Source: Buxus sempervirens
Taxonomy: Eukaryota > Streptophyta > Magnoliopsida > Buxales > Buxaceae
Assembly (NCBI GenBank): GCA_947561395.2
Contig: OX387182.1
Coordinates: 34,899,949-34,963,948 of the forward strand
Length of the DNA stretch: 64,000 nucleotides
Direction of reading: 5' to 3'
Of the stretch, positions 12,579 through 24,472 are shown in pieces. The notes beneath the pieces were generated by a model. The model was not told where the DNA came from, ran no database searches, and worked only from the letters and a program-made list of their open reading frames with translations. Position 1 is the stretch's first letter. The number at the start of each line of letters is the position of its first letter. A program made the translations under genes and the position numbers.

Positions 12579-15500
12579 TGTAAAATCCCAAATTTTAATG
12601 AAATTAAAATTATTGGTTTAGTAATTAAATTAAGGTTAATTAGTAATTTTATACAGGAAGGAGACCAAGAAGTTTAACCGGGGACTTTTGGTCGAACCGA
12701 ATGGGATAATTAATCAATTAAATATGATTAATGGCCGGAAATTTTTATTGGTTGGTTAGGAAGATTGATGATGTGGCAAGTAAAGGATTCTGGCAAACTA
12801 AGGGTGCTGGTGCAGAAATTTAGTGGAGTGTAGTTGCAAGGGATCGTGATTTAAGCTGCATGAAAGCGGCAACTATAAAAGGGTGAAGGATTTCAGTTTC
12901 TGGTTTTGTTTTGGCATTGAGCGATTGAAGTGGAGATTTCAGAAAGAGAGGAGAAGAAGGAGAGTGAGGGTTCTAAGTCAAATCTGGAGGTTGAAGCTGA
13001 TCAAAGAGATTTTGTGGTGGCCGATTTGTTGCTATTCAAGAGGAGTGAAGTTCAATTGCAGCAGAACCTGTAGTCGTTCAGGAGCTGCAAATCAGAGCAG
13101 CTGTGGTTCAAATTCAGAGGAGTTAGCTGGAGTTGGATATAATTAGTGGAATTCTACTCCAACTTGATGAAGAACCTCAGATCTGAATAGATCTGATCTG
13201 GAAATGGAAATCTCTGCCGAGAAGTGTTGATCCGTTGGTTTTGAAGGAAGAATTCAGAACCTCCTTTGATCAATTGAAGGTTCAGTGGCTACAATCCAAA
13301 AATTAGAGGTAAGTAGCAACTTTCATTTTAGTTTTGGATGATTGATTTGAACTATGGAATTTCTATGAACGAAATTGGAATCTGCACTCTGTTTTAGCAT
13401 GGATCTTATGACTAAGTGATTAGAATTTGATGTTATTGATGGACTAAATCCAAAATCTGTATATTTATTGTTCAAGGGGTTATAATTAGGCTGGGAATAT
13501 ATACAAGGTGAATCAGTATATCAGTCTTGTTCGAAACATAATCTGCTGCACCTTGTTTTCAATGGATTTTGGCGCCTAGGACTTGAGCAGCAGAAATATT
13601 GATCTAATTCAATTCACAAGTATGGTTACTGTTTTATTTGAAGTTTTGGAGGATGTTGGAAGGGAAATATAGGAGAAAAATTCGATGAAATCATTTTGGA
13701 AGTTGAGTTCAAGTTGCTGGTCGCAGAAAATTTTATTACAATGATCTATGTGCAGCAAAGGTTATGGCAATTGTTTTATGACTTAATAAATTTCAAATGG
13801 ACGTTATAGTCATTATTAGAGTGTTAGGAATTTAGTGAAATAAGTTGTAGCATGAAATATTAAGGCAGTATTGATGGACTGATATCAACAGCACCTAAAT
13901 CTGAAGAAAACAGGAGGGTGCGCTGAGTATTGTTATGGCAGCGCCGACAACTCCAGTGGTCAGCGCCCAGCTGTTTTCCAATTAAATTTTGTATATCTTG
14001 TTAGTGTTGTAAGAGGTTAAATGGATAATCTTAGGGGATGTAAGTGAGAATAGAATTTGATCAAAATCTAAAGAGAATAGGTTATGATGGAACTATTCTA
14101 ATTCTGGGCACTGTTAAGGAGCGCCTACCCTCATCAGCAGCCTATAATTGTGTCCTATTGCAAGCTACTGTTAAACCTACCTAGGAAGTTAAATTGGGTG
14201 TTACTTTGGGACCTTACTCAGTGTTTTGGAGACTTATTTAAGAGTAAATGGAAGTTCTTAGGGGGAGCAAGAGGTGCTGAAAATGGAATGCATGAGCAAT
14301 ATTGCAGAACTTTGCTTGAAGTTATCATTGGCGGTTAAGCTATTTCATTTTAGCTTGTGTGACTGTTATTAAAATACAATTAAGAGATTTTCTTAGGAAA
14401 CTTATGGAATAGATGTTACTGAACTTTAATGAAAGGGGAGGTAGGCACTAGTGCAAAAATTTGGAGAGGGCCTAGGATGGCCTAGGATTGCTGACCATTG
14501 CTGACTGGCACCCAGCTCTCTTATTTAGATTTCATTATTGTTATTAAATTGCAATTAGGGAACTTCTATTAAGGGACTTATTTCAGGGTAATATGGAGTG
14601 ATTTGGATGAGTAGAAGGTGTTGAAATTGGGATGGTAATTGGGGTTTTCAATTAAAGAAATTGGAACAAGAGTATTAGGTAATAGTTTTTAGTACTCTTA
14701 GAGTATTGAAAATGTGGGTGTTCATTATAGGAATTCAGAAGTAGAGATTATATAAATGTTCTTTTAGGTTCAGATCGAATCTGAGTTTGTTTGGAGTCAT
14801 ATTAGAGGTTAATTGTTGTAGTTAAGTAACTAAAAGGTGGAAATATGCAGGTTTTACATAAGTAAATTAGAAGTCTTATTGGAAAGCATTAAGGAATCAT
14901 GTATAGGTTTTCTATAGTATTAGATAATTAAGATAAAGCTAATATAAGCTTTCCTTTAAGAGATCTCATCTCTGAAAATAAGTTGGAGTCACATCAGTAG
15001 ATAATTGTAGAAAATTTAGTAGTGGAAATAAATGAGTTGTTTTAAAGTAAATGGGGAGTACCAAAGGAAGGCAATAAGGACTTATATTAATTAAGGGTGA
15101 ACTAAGGTAAATCCTCATAGGAATTAAGAATAATTTTACTAGTAATACTACTATTTGAGCTTAACAAGAATAACACCAGTATCTGAATTTATTTAGAGGA
15201 TTGAAATCTGATTTTGGCATTCAGAGATTATCGGTTAAGGCTAGAATAACACTTTTACCTAAACTTTGTCTCTCAAAGGGATTTTAAGGAATTTAATGAA
15301 AGAAGCTTGTGAAACTTGTTAGTGGAATAAAGATGTGTCTATAAATTCTGATCTTGTGAATACGGTTGAAATTTGATTTATTAGCACTAAATTTCACCTC
15401 GGATTTGCCGGTTTAACCGAAATTGAGCAATTTCACCAAACTTTGACTATAAAAAGGGAATTTTATGCAATACTTTGAAAAAGGACTTGAAATCAAATTA

Positions 15501-16510
15501 TTTTGGATAAATGGGATTATTTGGTTTCCTCCATGTACTCGAATGATGTTTTTGGGATTTTTAATGGATTGATGGTTATCTTACCTCCGTGTATCTCGGG
15601 GATGCCCCGTGTATCTCGGGATGCTGTTGCCTCTGTGTATCTCGGAGATGCCCCGTGTAGCTCGGGATGATATGATCGAGATTGAGATGAGTTGTGCTTA
15701 TTGGATTTCTTTGTTGGTTTTGGTTTTAGAGTCTAGTGGGCATAGCTCGATATGGATCCATGTTAGGAGCTAGATAGTGGGAAGGATTGTCCTTTGCTAG
15801 TCGTAACACTTTGTTCACGTACGCGTTCCATCGTGTATCTCGATGAGGCCTTCACTGTATCTGGTTGGCTGCGGCTATGTTTGGGATAGTACATGCCAAC
15901 CTATTACTGTATCTGAATGGGTTCTCCTGCAATAAGTCGATGACCGTGTAGCTCGGCTTCGCTCATAAGCCTGGAGGTGGCATAGTGAGCATGGTCTTAC
16001 ACTAGTTAAAGGCAGTCTTATTTTCATGAGTCCTACAGTGACTCAACGACTGTTGTTTTGATTGATACAGATATGTTCGTCATACTGGATTATTCTTGTC
16101 ATCTTGTATTGATCGATGATTTATGGTTGGATTATTCAGATTATTCGGAACTGATGTATTATCACTACTGTTGCATGATTTACAATTGTATCATTTTTTT
16201 TGAACTGATAAACTGTATTTTAGCATGCATGTGCTACTTACTGGGATATTCATATCTCATTGCGTTTTGTTTTGTTTTGTTTTGTTTTCAGTTTCTGGTA
16301 AGGACGGTACCAGCGGGTGTATGCTTGGTTCATGTGAGTTAGTATTGGTTATAGTATTTTATTTTTGAGTTCGGGTTACAGTGCACTCTGATTATTCCGT
16401 TATTATTTCATTCATGTTTCTGTCACTCTGATATTGCTATCCTGGGTTATATATTAACCTTCGGAGATAAGTTACGGTTTCTCTACGTAACTTGGATCCG
16501 GGGCGTTACA
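12579..16510 (+). mobile_element. Solo LTR, Tekay/Del-type chromovirus, 3.9 kb
   Basis: It starts tgtaaaatcccaaatttt and ends ggatccggggcgttaca, with the perfect target duplication tgcat at 12574-12578 and 16511-16515. A TATA box is at 12874-12880. CG-rich words appear near 13912-13972 and 14455-14520. Between 15585 and 15955 the word gtgtatctcgg and its variants recur at least eight times. The conserved dyad block is at 16243-16258, followed by a tttg-repeat pyrimidine tract ending in cag (16260-16290). Being 3,932 bp, it is the longest LTR of this group in the window. No ORF longer than about 95 codons lies inside. Confidence 0.85.
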
Positions 16511-16540
16511 TGCATTATTATTATTATTATTATTATTATC
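16511..16540. repeat. ATT/TTA trinucleotide microsatellite
   Basis: About eight tta repeats follow the right target duplication of the solo LTR, within the internal region of the truncated Tekay element. Confidence 0.8.
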
Positions 16541-16655
16541 ATTATAAATTATGCATGATTAAGGAAAAGTTATTGAATTTTCATTCAGAAGGAATTGAGG
16601 ATTCTGAGAAGTAGTTAGTTTTGAGATAAACATTAAAATGAATACGTGGAAGTTA

Positions 16656-17160
16656 TGAGATGGTTGTACCCTTAGTATCCATCAAGAAACAGTAATAAGC
16701 ATGACCAGCAAGCCTTTCCAATAATTTGATCAATAAAAAGGAGTGGAAAGTGGTATTTTCGTGTGGCATCATTAAGCTTGCGGTAATCTATGCACACTCT
16801 CCAACCGGTGACAGTTCTGGTTGGAATGAGTTCATTGTTTTCATTTTCTACCACCGTCACTCCTCCCTTCTTAGGTACTACTTGCACCGGACACTCCCAT
16901 GAGCTATCAGAAATTGGATATATGATACCTGCGTCTAGTAATTTGTGAACCTTAGACCTTACCACCTCTTGCATGTTTTGATTGAGCCTTCTTTGTGGTT
17001 GTACCGTGGTCTTGTGGCTCTCCTCCATAAGGATTTTGTGCATGCATATTGAAGCACTAATCCCTTTTATATTGCTATTGACCAACCAAATGCTGATTTG
17101 TGAGCTCTTAACACTCGAAGTAGCTTCTCTTCTTCAAGACCTATTAAAGAGGAAAAGACA
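16656..17160 (-). pseudogene. Reverse transcriptase N-terminal part, Athila-type element
   Basis: The minus-strand frame carries GIIYPISDSSWECPVQVVPKKGG, then NNELIPTRTVTGWRVCIDYRKLND and HFPLLFIDQ, the first conserved blocks of Ty3/gypsy reverse transcriptase, which copies the element RNA into DNA. FLDGY, the motif holding the first catalytic Asp, is reached near 16680 and is followed at once by a stop (normally a Ser codon). After GYN at about 16655 all similarity ends. The YxDD block and the thumb are missing from the window, so roughly 200 residues of pol were lost between here and the RNase H segment at 5072. A frameshift near 17085-17150 separates this part from the upstream linker. Confidence 0.85.
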
Positions 17161-17509
17161 ATACTGGAAAAGGAGAGTCAACTCCTAAATAAACATGTTT
17201 TAAATGAGAAGTTAAAGTTTTAAGCTCAAGCTTGGGAAGATCAGAGGTCAATATATTCTGTTGAGAGGCTTCTTTCTTATGAAGATCTTCAAACTTTGGC
17301 TTCTTCTTGTGAGTGTAAGGTGGTGAACCTTCTAAATAGAGTGCACACTCTCTAATGATAGTGTCTTCAGAAGAAGTAGTCCCTGATTTGGTAATGCATG
17401 CTTCTATTGGTTCCCTTGGATTGTCTTCATTGAAGGTATTGGATACCAACTTGCTGATGGTATCAATCTGAAAGCATGAATCACTTGTGGAGGGATGTTT
17501 CATAGCTTC
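17144..17509 (-). pseudogene. Protease-reverse transcriptase linker of Athila-type pol
   Basis: The minus-strand frame reads EAMKHPSTSDSCFQIDTI near 17450-17509 and then LPKLELKTLTSHLKHVYLG near 17175-17235, the conserved linker between protease and reverse transcriptase in Athila-like pol. It joins the protease segment on the other side of the solo LTR at 17510-20008: protease ends at VFDVFEA and this piece begins at EAMKHP. Another shift follows at the 3' side, near 17150. Confidence 0.8.
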
Positions 17510-17609
17510 TGTAGACACCCCAAATTGCACAGTAAAAATGAAGAATAATTGGCAAAAATCATTATTTCCTTTGAAACCAGCACAAAATTTGAGAAATGTG
17601 CATTTTTCC

Positions 17610-17765
17610 TTGTATCTGACAACTCAGGTCGGATACAAGCATACCTCTTCATATCTGACATAAGTTGTCAGATATAATCAGACCTTAATGTATCCGACGA
17701 CATATGCCGGATACATATAGGCACTCGTGTATCCGACCTGATATGTCGGATACATTATTTTTGCT
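17610..17765. repeat. Inverted-word cluster (GTATCCGAC / GTCGGATAC) in Tat U3
   Basis: Five pairings occur: tatctgac with gtcggata (17613-17637), tatctgac with gtcagata (17653-17677), tatccgac with ccggata (17690-17718), and tatccgac with gtcggata (17728-17752), plus half-sites. Spacers are 5-10 bases. The cluster ends about 150 bases upstream of the TATA box. Confidence 0.8.
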
Positions 17766-17918
17766 CAAAATTAGGGTTTTCCGAGAGTTTTCACTTTTTA
17801 CCATCATATCCTTCATTAAATGAGTGGAAATCTCAGAAATAGCCTTAGGGTTAAGGTTGGTGGGCTCTAGACATTAGTTTGTGTCTACCATCCCACCAAC
17901 CCTAACCCTAGCCTTTGC

Positions 17919-17929
17919 CTATAAATAGG
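17919..17929 (+). promoter_or_regulatory. TATA box of the 17510-20008 LTR
   Basis: ctataaatagg is a strong plant-type TATA, and a CT-rich leader follows. Confidence 0.65.
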
Positions 17930-20008
17930 AGGCTCCTCCTCAAGCAAATGGCTATTAACTCTTGCCAATAACTTTTGCCAAGAAGTTGGAGATTGAAGAG
18001 CTCCGAGTGAAGAAAGGAACCGCTGCAGTCTTGCTTTCAGAAGCCCAGGTAAGCCTCAAACCTCTCTCTATTTTTTTGTTCTTACATTCTAGATATGGAT
18101 CTCTTCTTCTACCTTTCTGTAGAATAAGGCCTCTTCTATGTATGTGAAAACCCTTCCCCTATTCAAAGTACCTCAAGACTCCCCCTAGCCGTAAAACGTG
18201 AAGGCGGGATCTAGGGGAAACGAGACTGTGGATTGATCTTATTATTAGAACCTTGTTGGAATAAGCCTGTTGATTCTATGAAAACCGTTTCATATTCAAA
18301 GTACCCCAAGATTATCTTGAAGAACCGTGTTTAACGGGGAGAGAGAACTAAGGGAAACAATAATGGAACGGAACCCTAGGTTGTTTTAGAACCCCATTTG
18401 ATTGATCTAAATGCATGCTATATGTTATTATATTGTTAAAGAATGGATTTTAACACTTACACACATAGCACTTGTTTTGTCGGATTTGGCTTGTATTTTG
18501 GATCTATTGCCGTCATTGTGGTAGATCTAAAATAAATAGCCCCAAGCAATTCTGGAATTTTTGTTATCGATTTCAATCAAGTTTATTCCAAATCTTGAAG
18601 GCCTCTAGGTCTAACCTCTCGGTTTTGGGCACTTTTGCTCAATTTTGGGATTTTTGGCATATCCTTTCCAATCGGAGAGGATGGTGAGCCGAACTTGTGC
18701 CCCATTTCTTCCTAGAGGTTCTTCAATATCGTTTCAAAATGGTTTTGATTTATCTTGCACGGATTCCACACACTTTATCACTGTTTGAGTTGATTTTCTT
18801 CAAAAAAGGCTTAACTTGACAGCAACTGTACCCCAACTTCGGATACTCGTAACTTCATCGTCCGGATGAATTTTGGAGTGATTCTAGAGCCATGGGAAAT
18901 GTGAGGCTGTCTAGTTTATGCCTGTAAAATTTCATTAATTTCTATCAAATGGATGTTTGACACCTCTCTGTCGAAGTTGATAGGTCAGTTCAGGTCTGAA
19001 TATGGAACTTGTCACTTCGCCTGAGCGCCATGTGTTCGTTTTAAGTCCGATTCGAATGATTCTTGTTTTTGAGTTTTCCTTTGGGAGTATAGTTTCAAAT
19101 CCAGTTGGTTTCATAATTTTTTGACTCCATTTGTGTCGTTGGTAACAGATTTACTCAGAACTGCTCAATGGCACTTTTCTGGGCAAACCTGTGATCCTCG
19201 GGGCCTGTTTGGGAGATCACCCAAGGCACATCCAAATGGATTTTTGTATGAGGATAGTTTCATCTGAAAGATGGCCATAAAGACTACATTCACACCAAAT
19301 TTCATGGAATTATATGGAGCCAATTTTTCTAAATAAGTTTCCAAACTTGCCCACTTGCCACTTTTTACTACCTCCAACAGCACTTTTAAAAGAAGCTTAA
19401 ATCCTAGGATTTCAACCGGATTTAATTGGAATTTTGCATGAGTCTCTTATTTACCATAATCTTTCAAATGGATTTGGTTTGGCTCCATTTAAATTGGATT
19501 TAAATAATCTTTCAAATGGCGTTATCTTTTACCGAATCTTCCGGATTTGACTCAACTTGGTTTTGTGCAACTTTTGCTTTGATTTCCATCTATTGGTTAT
19601 ATTCCAGAAGTGATATTGATATAAAAGAGGATCTAAAATTCATTTGGATTTTCATGTGAAGATATCATACATTTGTTTTATCCTTTTTCAAGGTTTTTTA
19701 TGAGTTTAGCAAGCTTTCTCATTTTTTAGCATGAACAACACTTGGCAACCACCTTGTGTGGGTGAATGGGGGTGCCTAACACCTTCCCCCATTCATAATC
19801 TAATCCCCTTACCCATCTCTGGATTTGATTTTCAAGTAGAGTTATTTTTACTCGAGTATTTGCCTTTTAGCTCTTTTTGCTTATTTTGAATCTTTTGGTG
19901 TCCATTCACACCCCAAAAATCTGAATGGTGGCGACTCTCCCATATTTTCGTTGAGCCCGTGTGTTGACGGAGGGGAAATCATCCCGGTGATTTTTTCCAT
20001 GTCTCACA

Positions 20009-20925
20009 GCTTCAAACACATCAAACACAATTTGTTCCTCTTGCACTTTAAGTGTAAGCTTTCCTTGTTGAACATCAATAAGAGTTCTTCCCGTAGCTAA
20101 GAATGGTCGGCCTAGGATGAGCGGAATTTCTCGATCTTCCTCCATGTCCAATACAATGAAATCTGCAAGAAAAATAAACTTGCCAACCTTAACAAGAAAA
20201 TCCTCTATGATACCTCTTGGGTATTTGATGGATCGATCTGCCAGTTGGAGAGATACGGTTGTTGCCTTGGCTTCACCAATCCCTAATTTCTGAAAAACAG
20301 AAAATGGCATTAGATTAATACTGGCTCCCAAATCACATAAAGCTTTATTGAAATGAGAATTTCCAATTGTGCAAGGAATAGTGAAACTCCCTGGATCTTT
20401 TAGCTTTTGTGGAAGCTTATTTTGTAAAATTGCTGTACATTCCTCAGTTAGCATCACCGTTTCATGCTCCTCCCATTTTCTCTTGTTGGACAACATCTCT
20501 TTCATGAACTTGGCATAAGTAGGCATTTGTTCTAATGCATCTGCAAAAGGGATGTTAATATGCAATTTCTTAAAAATATCTAGAAACTTAGAAAATTGCT
20601 TGTCCAACTTATTTTTTCTTAATCTTTGTGGAAAAGGAATAGGAGGAACATAAGGAGGAAGAGTCTTAGAAAGCAAATCTATTTTTGTCTTTTCGTTGTG
20701 CTTCTCGTTTTCCACCTCTTCATCTTATTTTCTCACTTCTTGCTGATTTTCCAGATTTTTCCCACTCCTTAGGGTGATGGCTTTAGCATGTTCTCTTGGA
20801 TTGGTAATAGTATCACTTAGGAGGGACCCTTGAGATCTTTCTGCCAATTGCTTTGAAAACTGTCCCATTTGGTGTTCAAGGTTCCGGATGCTAGCATCTT
20901 GGTTCCAGAAAGTAGTCCTTGCTTC
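20009..20925 (-). pseudogene. Aspartic protease and gag C-terminal region, Athila-type
   Basis: The protease matures the Gag and Pol polyproteins. The minus-strand frame contains ALCDLGASINLMP near 20310-20335, the active-site signature of plant Athila-like proteases (Asp-Leu-Gly), and the later IPLILGRPFLATGRTLIDV flap/core motif near 20090-20140. Upstream is a basic, Pro-rich segment (PPYVPPIPFPQRL). The frame is shared with the last gag segment but carries stops near 20730 (after QQEVRK) and at about 20926 (after DTLGFM). At its 3' end the frame reads into the solo LTR, giving a false C-terminal tail; the true continuation is at 17509. Confidence 0.85.
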
Positions 20926-22006
20926 TTACATGAATCCTAAAGTGTCTTGCATGAACTTGGTAAGCAATTCTTCCATATTTGGCTTCTTTTCTTGCTGTTG
21001 GAAACCGGGAGGTTGCTTATTGGTATTTTGAGGATCACTCCAAGAAAAGTTGGGATGATTTCGCCATCCGGGATTGTAGGTATTTGAATAGGGATTATTT
21101 GGGTGTTGAAAGTTGGAGACATAATTGGCTTGCTCAGATGCACCCATGGCAAAGGAGTTTCCAACTTGACATTCAACACTTGAATGATTCCCTGCACAAA
21201 TTTCACAAAAAAAGTGAGTAGATTGGATAGCATTCACATTAATATTATCTACTTTCTTTGACAATAAAGCAACTTGAGAAGCTAAAGAATTTATGGCATC
21301 AATTTCATGAACTCCTTGAATTTTTCTTGGTCCCAAACGATCTGATGACCATTGGTAGTTGTTTGAGGCCATTTCCTCAAGTAAATTGTAGGCTTCTTCA
21401 TATGTCTTCCCCATCAATGCTCCTCTCGCTGTGGCATCCACAATTGTCTGTGTTTGGACTCAAACCATTATAGAAAGTTTGAACTTGCAACCAATTGGGT
21501 AAACCATGGTGAGGACATCTTCTAAGCAAGTCCTTATATCTCTCCCATGCTTCATAAAGTGACTCCATGTCGAATTGAGCAAAGGTAGTGATATCATTCC
21601 TCATCTTAGCAGTTTTTTATGGAGGAAAGAACTTTGCTAAGAATTTTTTAGCCAAACCATCCCACGTAGTGATGGTCATTGGTGGAAGTGATTTTAACCA
21701 ACCTTTTGCCTTATCTCTTAAAGAGAAATGAAAGAGCCACAACCTTATAGCATCATCGGAAACTCCATTGTGCTTGAAGGTATCACAAATTTCTATAAAA
21801 TTTGCAATATGAGCATTGGGATCATCATTCGGCATGCCACTGAATTGCACGGTTGACTAGATCATTTGAATGATGGCTGGCTTTATCTCAAAATTATTGG
21901 CTTGAATGGCTAGCCTCCTAATGCTTGTATGAGCCCCGGTGACTAATGGCATGGCATAGTCTCTCAAAGCCCTATTGTTCTCCTCTTCTTCAATTTGATT
22001 TGCCAT
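20926..22006 (-). pseudogene. Gag of the Athila-type element
   Basis: Gag forms the virus-like particle. The minus-strand start ATG at 22006 gives MANQIEEEENNRALRDYA; an in-frame TGA upstream supports this start. The capsid core follows ([20 protein letters not shown], then [18 protein letters not shown]). A short zinc knuckle, CEICAGNHSSVEC, lies near 21165-21205. Damage: a TAG between IIQMI and STVQF near 21858, a TAA after LAKFFPP near 21617, and a frameshift near 21430-21445 (after NGLSPNT, before DATARGAL). The first stop fits a CAG-to-TAG change. Lineage assignment is by motif resemblance. Confidence 0.85.
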
Positions 22007-22195
22007 TTCAACTTGAGAGTTATTCACAACTTGCCTCTTCTCCTTGTTTAATCACCTAAAAGTACGATCAATTTCGAGATCACAAGGAAAGATTTCAGCA
22101 CTTCTTGAGCGTCACATACACAAGACCTGAAATAAAAATTAAAAATCCAAATTAAAATTGAGAATATATAGTATCAATATTAGTAGACAAATATT

Positions 22196-22213
22196 TCCCC
22201 GGCAACGGCGCCA
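22196..22213 (-). other. Primer-binding site, tRNA-Asp type
   Basis: On the minus strand it reads TGGCGCCGTTGCCGGGGA, the 18-base site known from Athila-lineage elements. It lies six bases beyond the LTR terminus at 22220, fixing the orientation of the whole element. Confidence 0.9.
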
Positions 22214-22219
22214 AAAACT

Positions 22220-23876
22220 TGATGTACTTTTATGCAAGTGCACGAATTCATAACAAGTAATAAAGTGATGAGATAGAGTGTCGAACCCACAGGGAATTTT
22301 AGTTACTAAATACTGAAATTACTATCCTAAATTTTATTTGGACAATCGAAAATTGAGATGGATGATTAAATAGCAATTAAAATTAATAACTAAGAAAATA
22401 AAGAAATAAGATTCAATAAGAGATTAAAATACTAAGGCGTTTGATTTCATCATAGCCAATCCGGATTAACTTCTAAATACACATGCCCTTGAATATTATA
22501 ACCCAATTTGAAAGCGAAAATCCCTATCCTATCCAATGGTCTCTCTCAAGCACCAACGAACTTACCTCCCCACGATAACTCACGATATCTCTATGCGGAT
22601 TTAAAAGCAAGTAGGCACATTAAGATCTATGGATTTTCATGTACAAATACACAAAGCTACATAAACCATGCCAATACCTCTATAAAAATGTAGAATATGG
22701 TATTTTATCACAAGGAACTGAGGTTGTATATCTCCTCTCGGTCTTAATACAACTTCCAAATACAATTAAATGCTGATCAAGCACTCAATTGGGTTAAGCA
22801 CAATAATAAAATACTCAAAGAATGAATCATAAATTCAATAGCAATAATATTCAAAGTTAAAACTTCATGTCTAGATTACATCAAAGCCTTAGTAATAAAA
22901 ATTAGTTCATGATTGAACTAAGAACAACCATCAAAGATAGAGTATATCAAAAGAAATAGAAGAAAAGGGAAGAAATAAACTAATGAAGATCCAAGCTCTG
23001 ATTTCTCCCACGTCCCAGCTTCCTTCTCATGTTCCAAGCATCCACCAAAAAAAAACCTTTCTCACGTTCCCCAACTCTCTCTCTTTATAGAAACTCCATC
23101 AACTTGAAGAAGGATCCTCCAAGAGGAATAGCAACTTTCCTTCAAAACAAGAAGCTCCAAGGAGGAAAGAAGTTTCTTTTTCTTGTTTAACCACGAATTA
23201 AGGTTCCAAAAACAACCTCTCCTCTTCAATTAGAAACCCTTAAAGATCCTCCTAAAAGTTAGAAGAAGATCCCCAAGAAAAAGGAAACAAATCAAAAGAA
23301 AATTGGAATTTTATAGCTGTTTTTACGACTTCAGCGTTCGAACGGTGCATCAAACGCGGGTCTAACGCTCAAGTCATAGAACTACTTCTCCTCCTCTCAT
23401 TCGAATGGCGATCTAACTTGGGCTCTATCAATACCAACGTTCGAACGGTGCATCTAACGCTAGGTTAAAATACACTAACGTTCGAACGCCACGTCTAACG
23501 CTATCGAACGCAACTCTCGGGTTTCTTTGCAGACTTTGAACGTTCGAATGCTGCTTCAAACGCTATCGAACGCTACTCTTGGGTTTGTTTGCAATTGTAT
23601 TTTTCACTGAGCGTTCGAATGGTGCTTCAAACAACTATCTAACGTTTATCATAACTTCTTCAATTTGACTCCGATTTTGAAGTTATCTGAACCATTCCTA
23701 TAACTACCAAGAGTGTCTCTACATTAACAAATTAGGCACAATTTAGATAATTAAGATAAAATACAAAGATGAAGGAATTTGGCAATTTCTAAGTAAAATT
23801 GGGAATTAAATATGAGATAAAACCAAATAAGTCATGAAATTAATGTGATAAAATGTGGTATTTTCATGACTTATCA
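22220..23876 (-). repeat. 5' LTR of the Athila-type element
   Basis: On the minus strand the LTR starts TGATAAGTCATGAAAATACC and ends aaaagtacatca, 1,657 bp. A TATA-like ctataaag is at 23083-23090. Upstream of it, at 23330-23640, five copies of a cgttcgaa word with a trailing aacgc word occur. The sequence immediately beyond 23876 is a Tat LTR, so this element inserted into it; the right target pentamer is gtgcg (23877-23881), and its partner is outside the window. Confidence 0.85.
23330..23640. repeat. CGTTCGAACG word array in Athila U3
   Basis: The palindromic word cgttcgaa(c/t)g occurs near 23333, 23453, 23488, 23538 and 23608, each followed 8-12 bases later by (a/t)caaacgc or ctaacgc. 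Extra gaacgc half-words lie between. The array is upstream of the minus-strand TATA. Confidence 0.8.
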
Positions 23877-24472
23877 GTGCGGATTGGCCTGATCCGCATT
23901 TGAAATGCGGACAGTTGCCCATGTGCGCAAATCCGCAAGAATCGGATAGCTGGCAACAGCTTAATTCCGGATTTTTATCCGATTTTTCTTTTTGTTTTTA
24001 TTTATTTTAATTATCTAAATCAAGATATTTTCAGAAAATTATTATTTTAATCCCGATTTTTATTTGTTTCGTCCTTTTCTGCTTTTTCACCACGCGAACA
24101 GTTTTTTCGAAACTTTGACTGGCCATAACTTTTTCATATGATGTCCGATTTCAGCAAACTTAGTGATGTTGGAATCAGCTCGGAATTCTCTATCCACTAA
24201 GCTAAAGTTTGGTAGCAGAATCGGGTTTTAGCAGAAAGCCAATTTCTGCTCCCCTCCGGTTTGACCAGCTCATAACTTCTTCATCCAGACTCCGATTTGA
24301 GAAAACTCAGTTGCGTTGGAGTTGTATCGAAATTTCCTTTTCAATGGGAAGAAGTATGGTAGTCATTTTACACAAGATTAAAAAGTCAATTTTTTGACCC
24401 CTCAAGGTTTGACTTTTCAGTTAAAATGTTATTTTCTGCACTTTTAAGGGGTGCAAAAATGAGGTGCTGACA
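23877..24472 (-). mobile_element. Tat-type 3' LTR, upstream end only
   Basis: The minus strand from 24472 reads tgtcagcacctcatttttgc, the start of a Tat LTR. Two or three diverged copies of a ~120-base segment with 'cataacttttcat…tccgattt' follow (24120-24320), then the ccgcat/atgcgg inverted words at 23877-23950. The rest of the LTR is cut off at 23876 by the Athila-type insertion. A polypurine tract on the minus strand directly precedes it. Confidence 0.75.

Larger units (their letters stand above)
9483..16655 (+). mobile_element. Truncated Tekay/Del-type chromovirus: 5' LTR plus start of internal region
   Basis: A 5' LTR (9483-12340) is followed by a tRNA-Met-type primer site and 238 bases of internal sequence. 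These are interrupted by a later solo LTR (12579-16510) and resume at 16516 until about 16655, where Athila-type reverse transcriptase begins on the other strand. No gag or pol of this element remains. Because the insertion has no right LTR and the flanking Athila and Tat sequences are also incomplete, a deletion that removed the right side is the simplest explanation (inference). Confidence 0.7.
17510..20008 (+). mobile_element. Solo LTR, Tat-type, 2.5 kb
   Basis: It starts tgtagacaccccaaattgcac and ends ccatgtctcaca, with the perfect target duplication gcttc at 17505-17509 and 20009-20013. It interrupts the Athila-type pol frame exactly between protease and the linker. A TATA box is at 17919-17929. 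An inverted-word cluster lies at 17610-17765. The block ggtggcgactc near 19925 is shared with other Tat LTRs near their 3' end, which supports the lineage. The interior has two or three diverged copies of a 'gaattttggagtgattcta' type segment but no coding region. Confidence 0.85.
1..23876 (-). mobile_element. Athila-type Ty3/gypsy element, decayed, broken by nested insertions
   Basis: Read on the minus strand, the parts appear in the order 5' LTR (22220-23876), primer-binding site, gag, protease, reverse transcriptase start, RNase H, integrase and 3' noncoding DNA, running past the left edge. The remaining segments are 1-433, 3430-5072, 16656-17509 and 20009-23876; everything between belongs to later insertions. 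Placement in the Athila lineage rests on the tRNA-Asp-type primer site, an LTR that starts TGATAAGTCATG, and Athila-like gag, protease and integrase motifs. Several stops and frameshifts show that the copy cannot be autonomous. The 3' LTR lies outside the window, so LTR identity cannot be judged. Confidence 0.85.
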
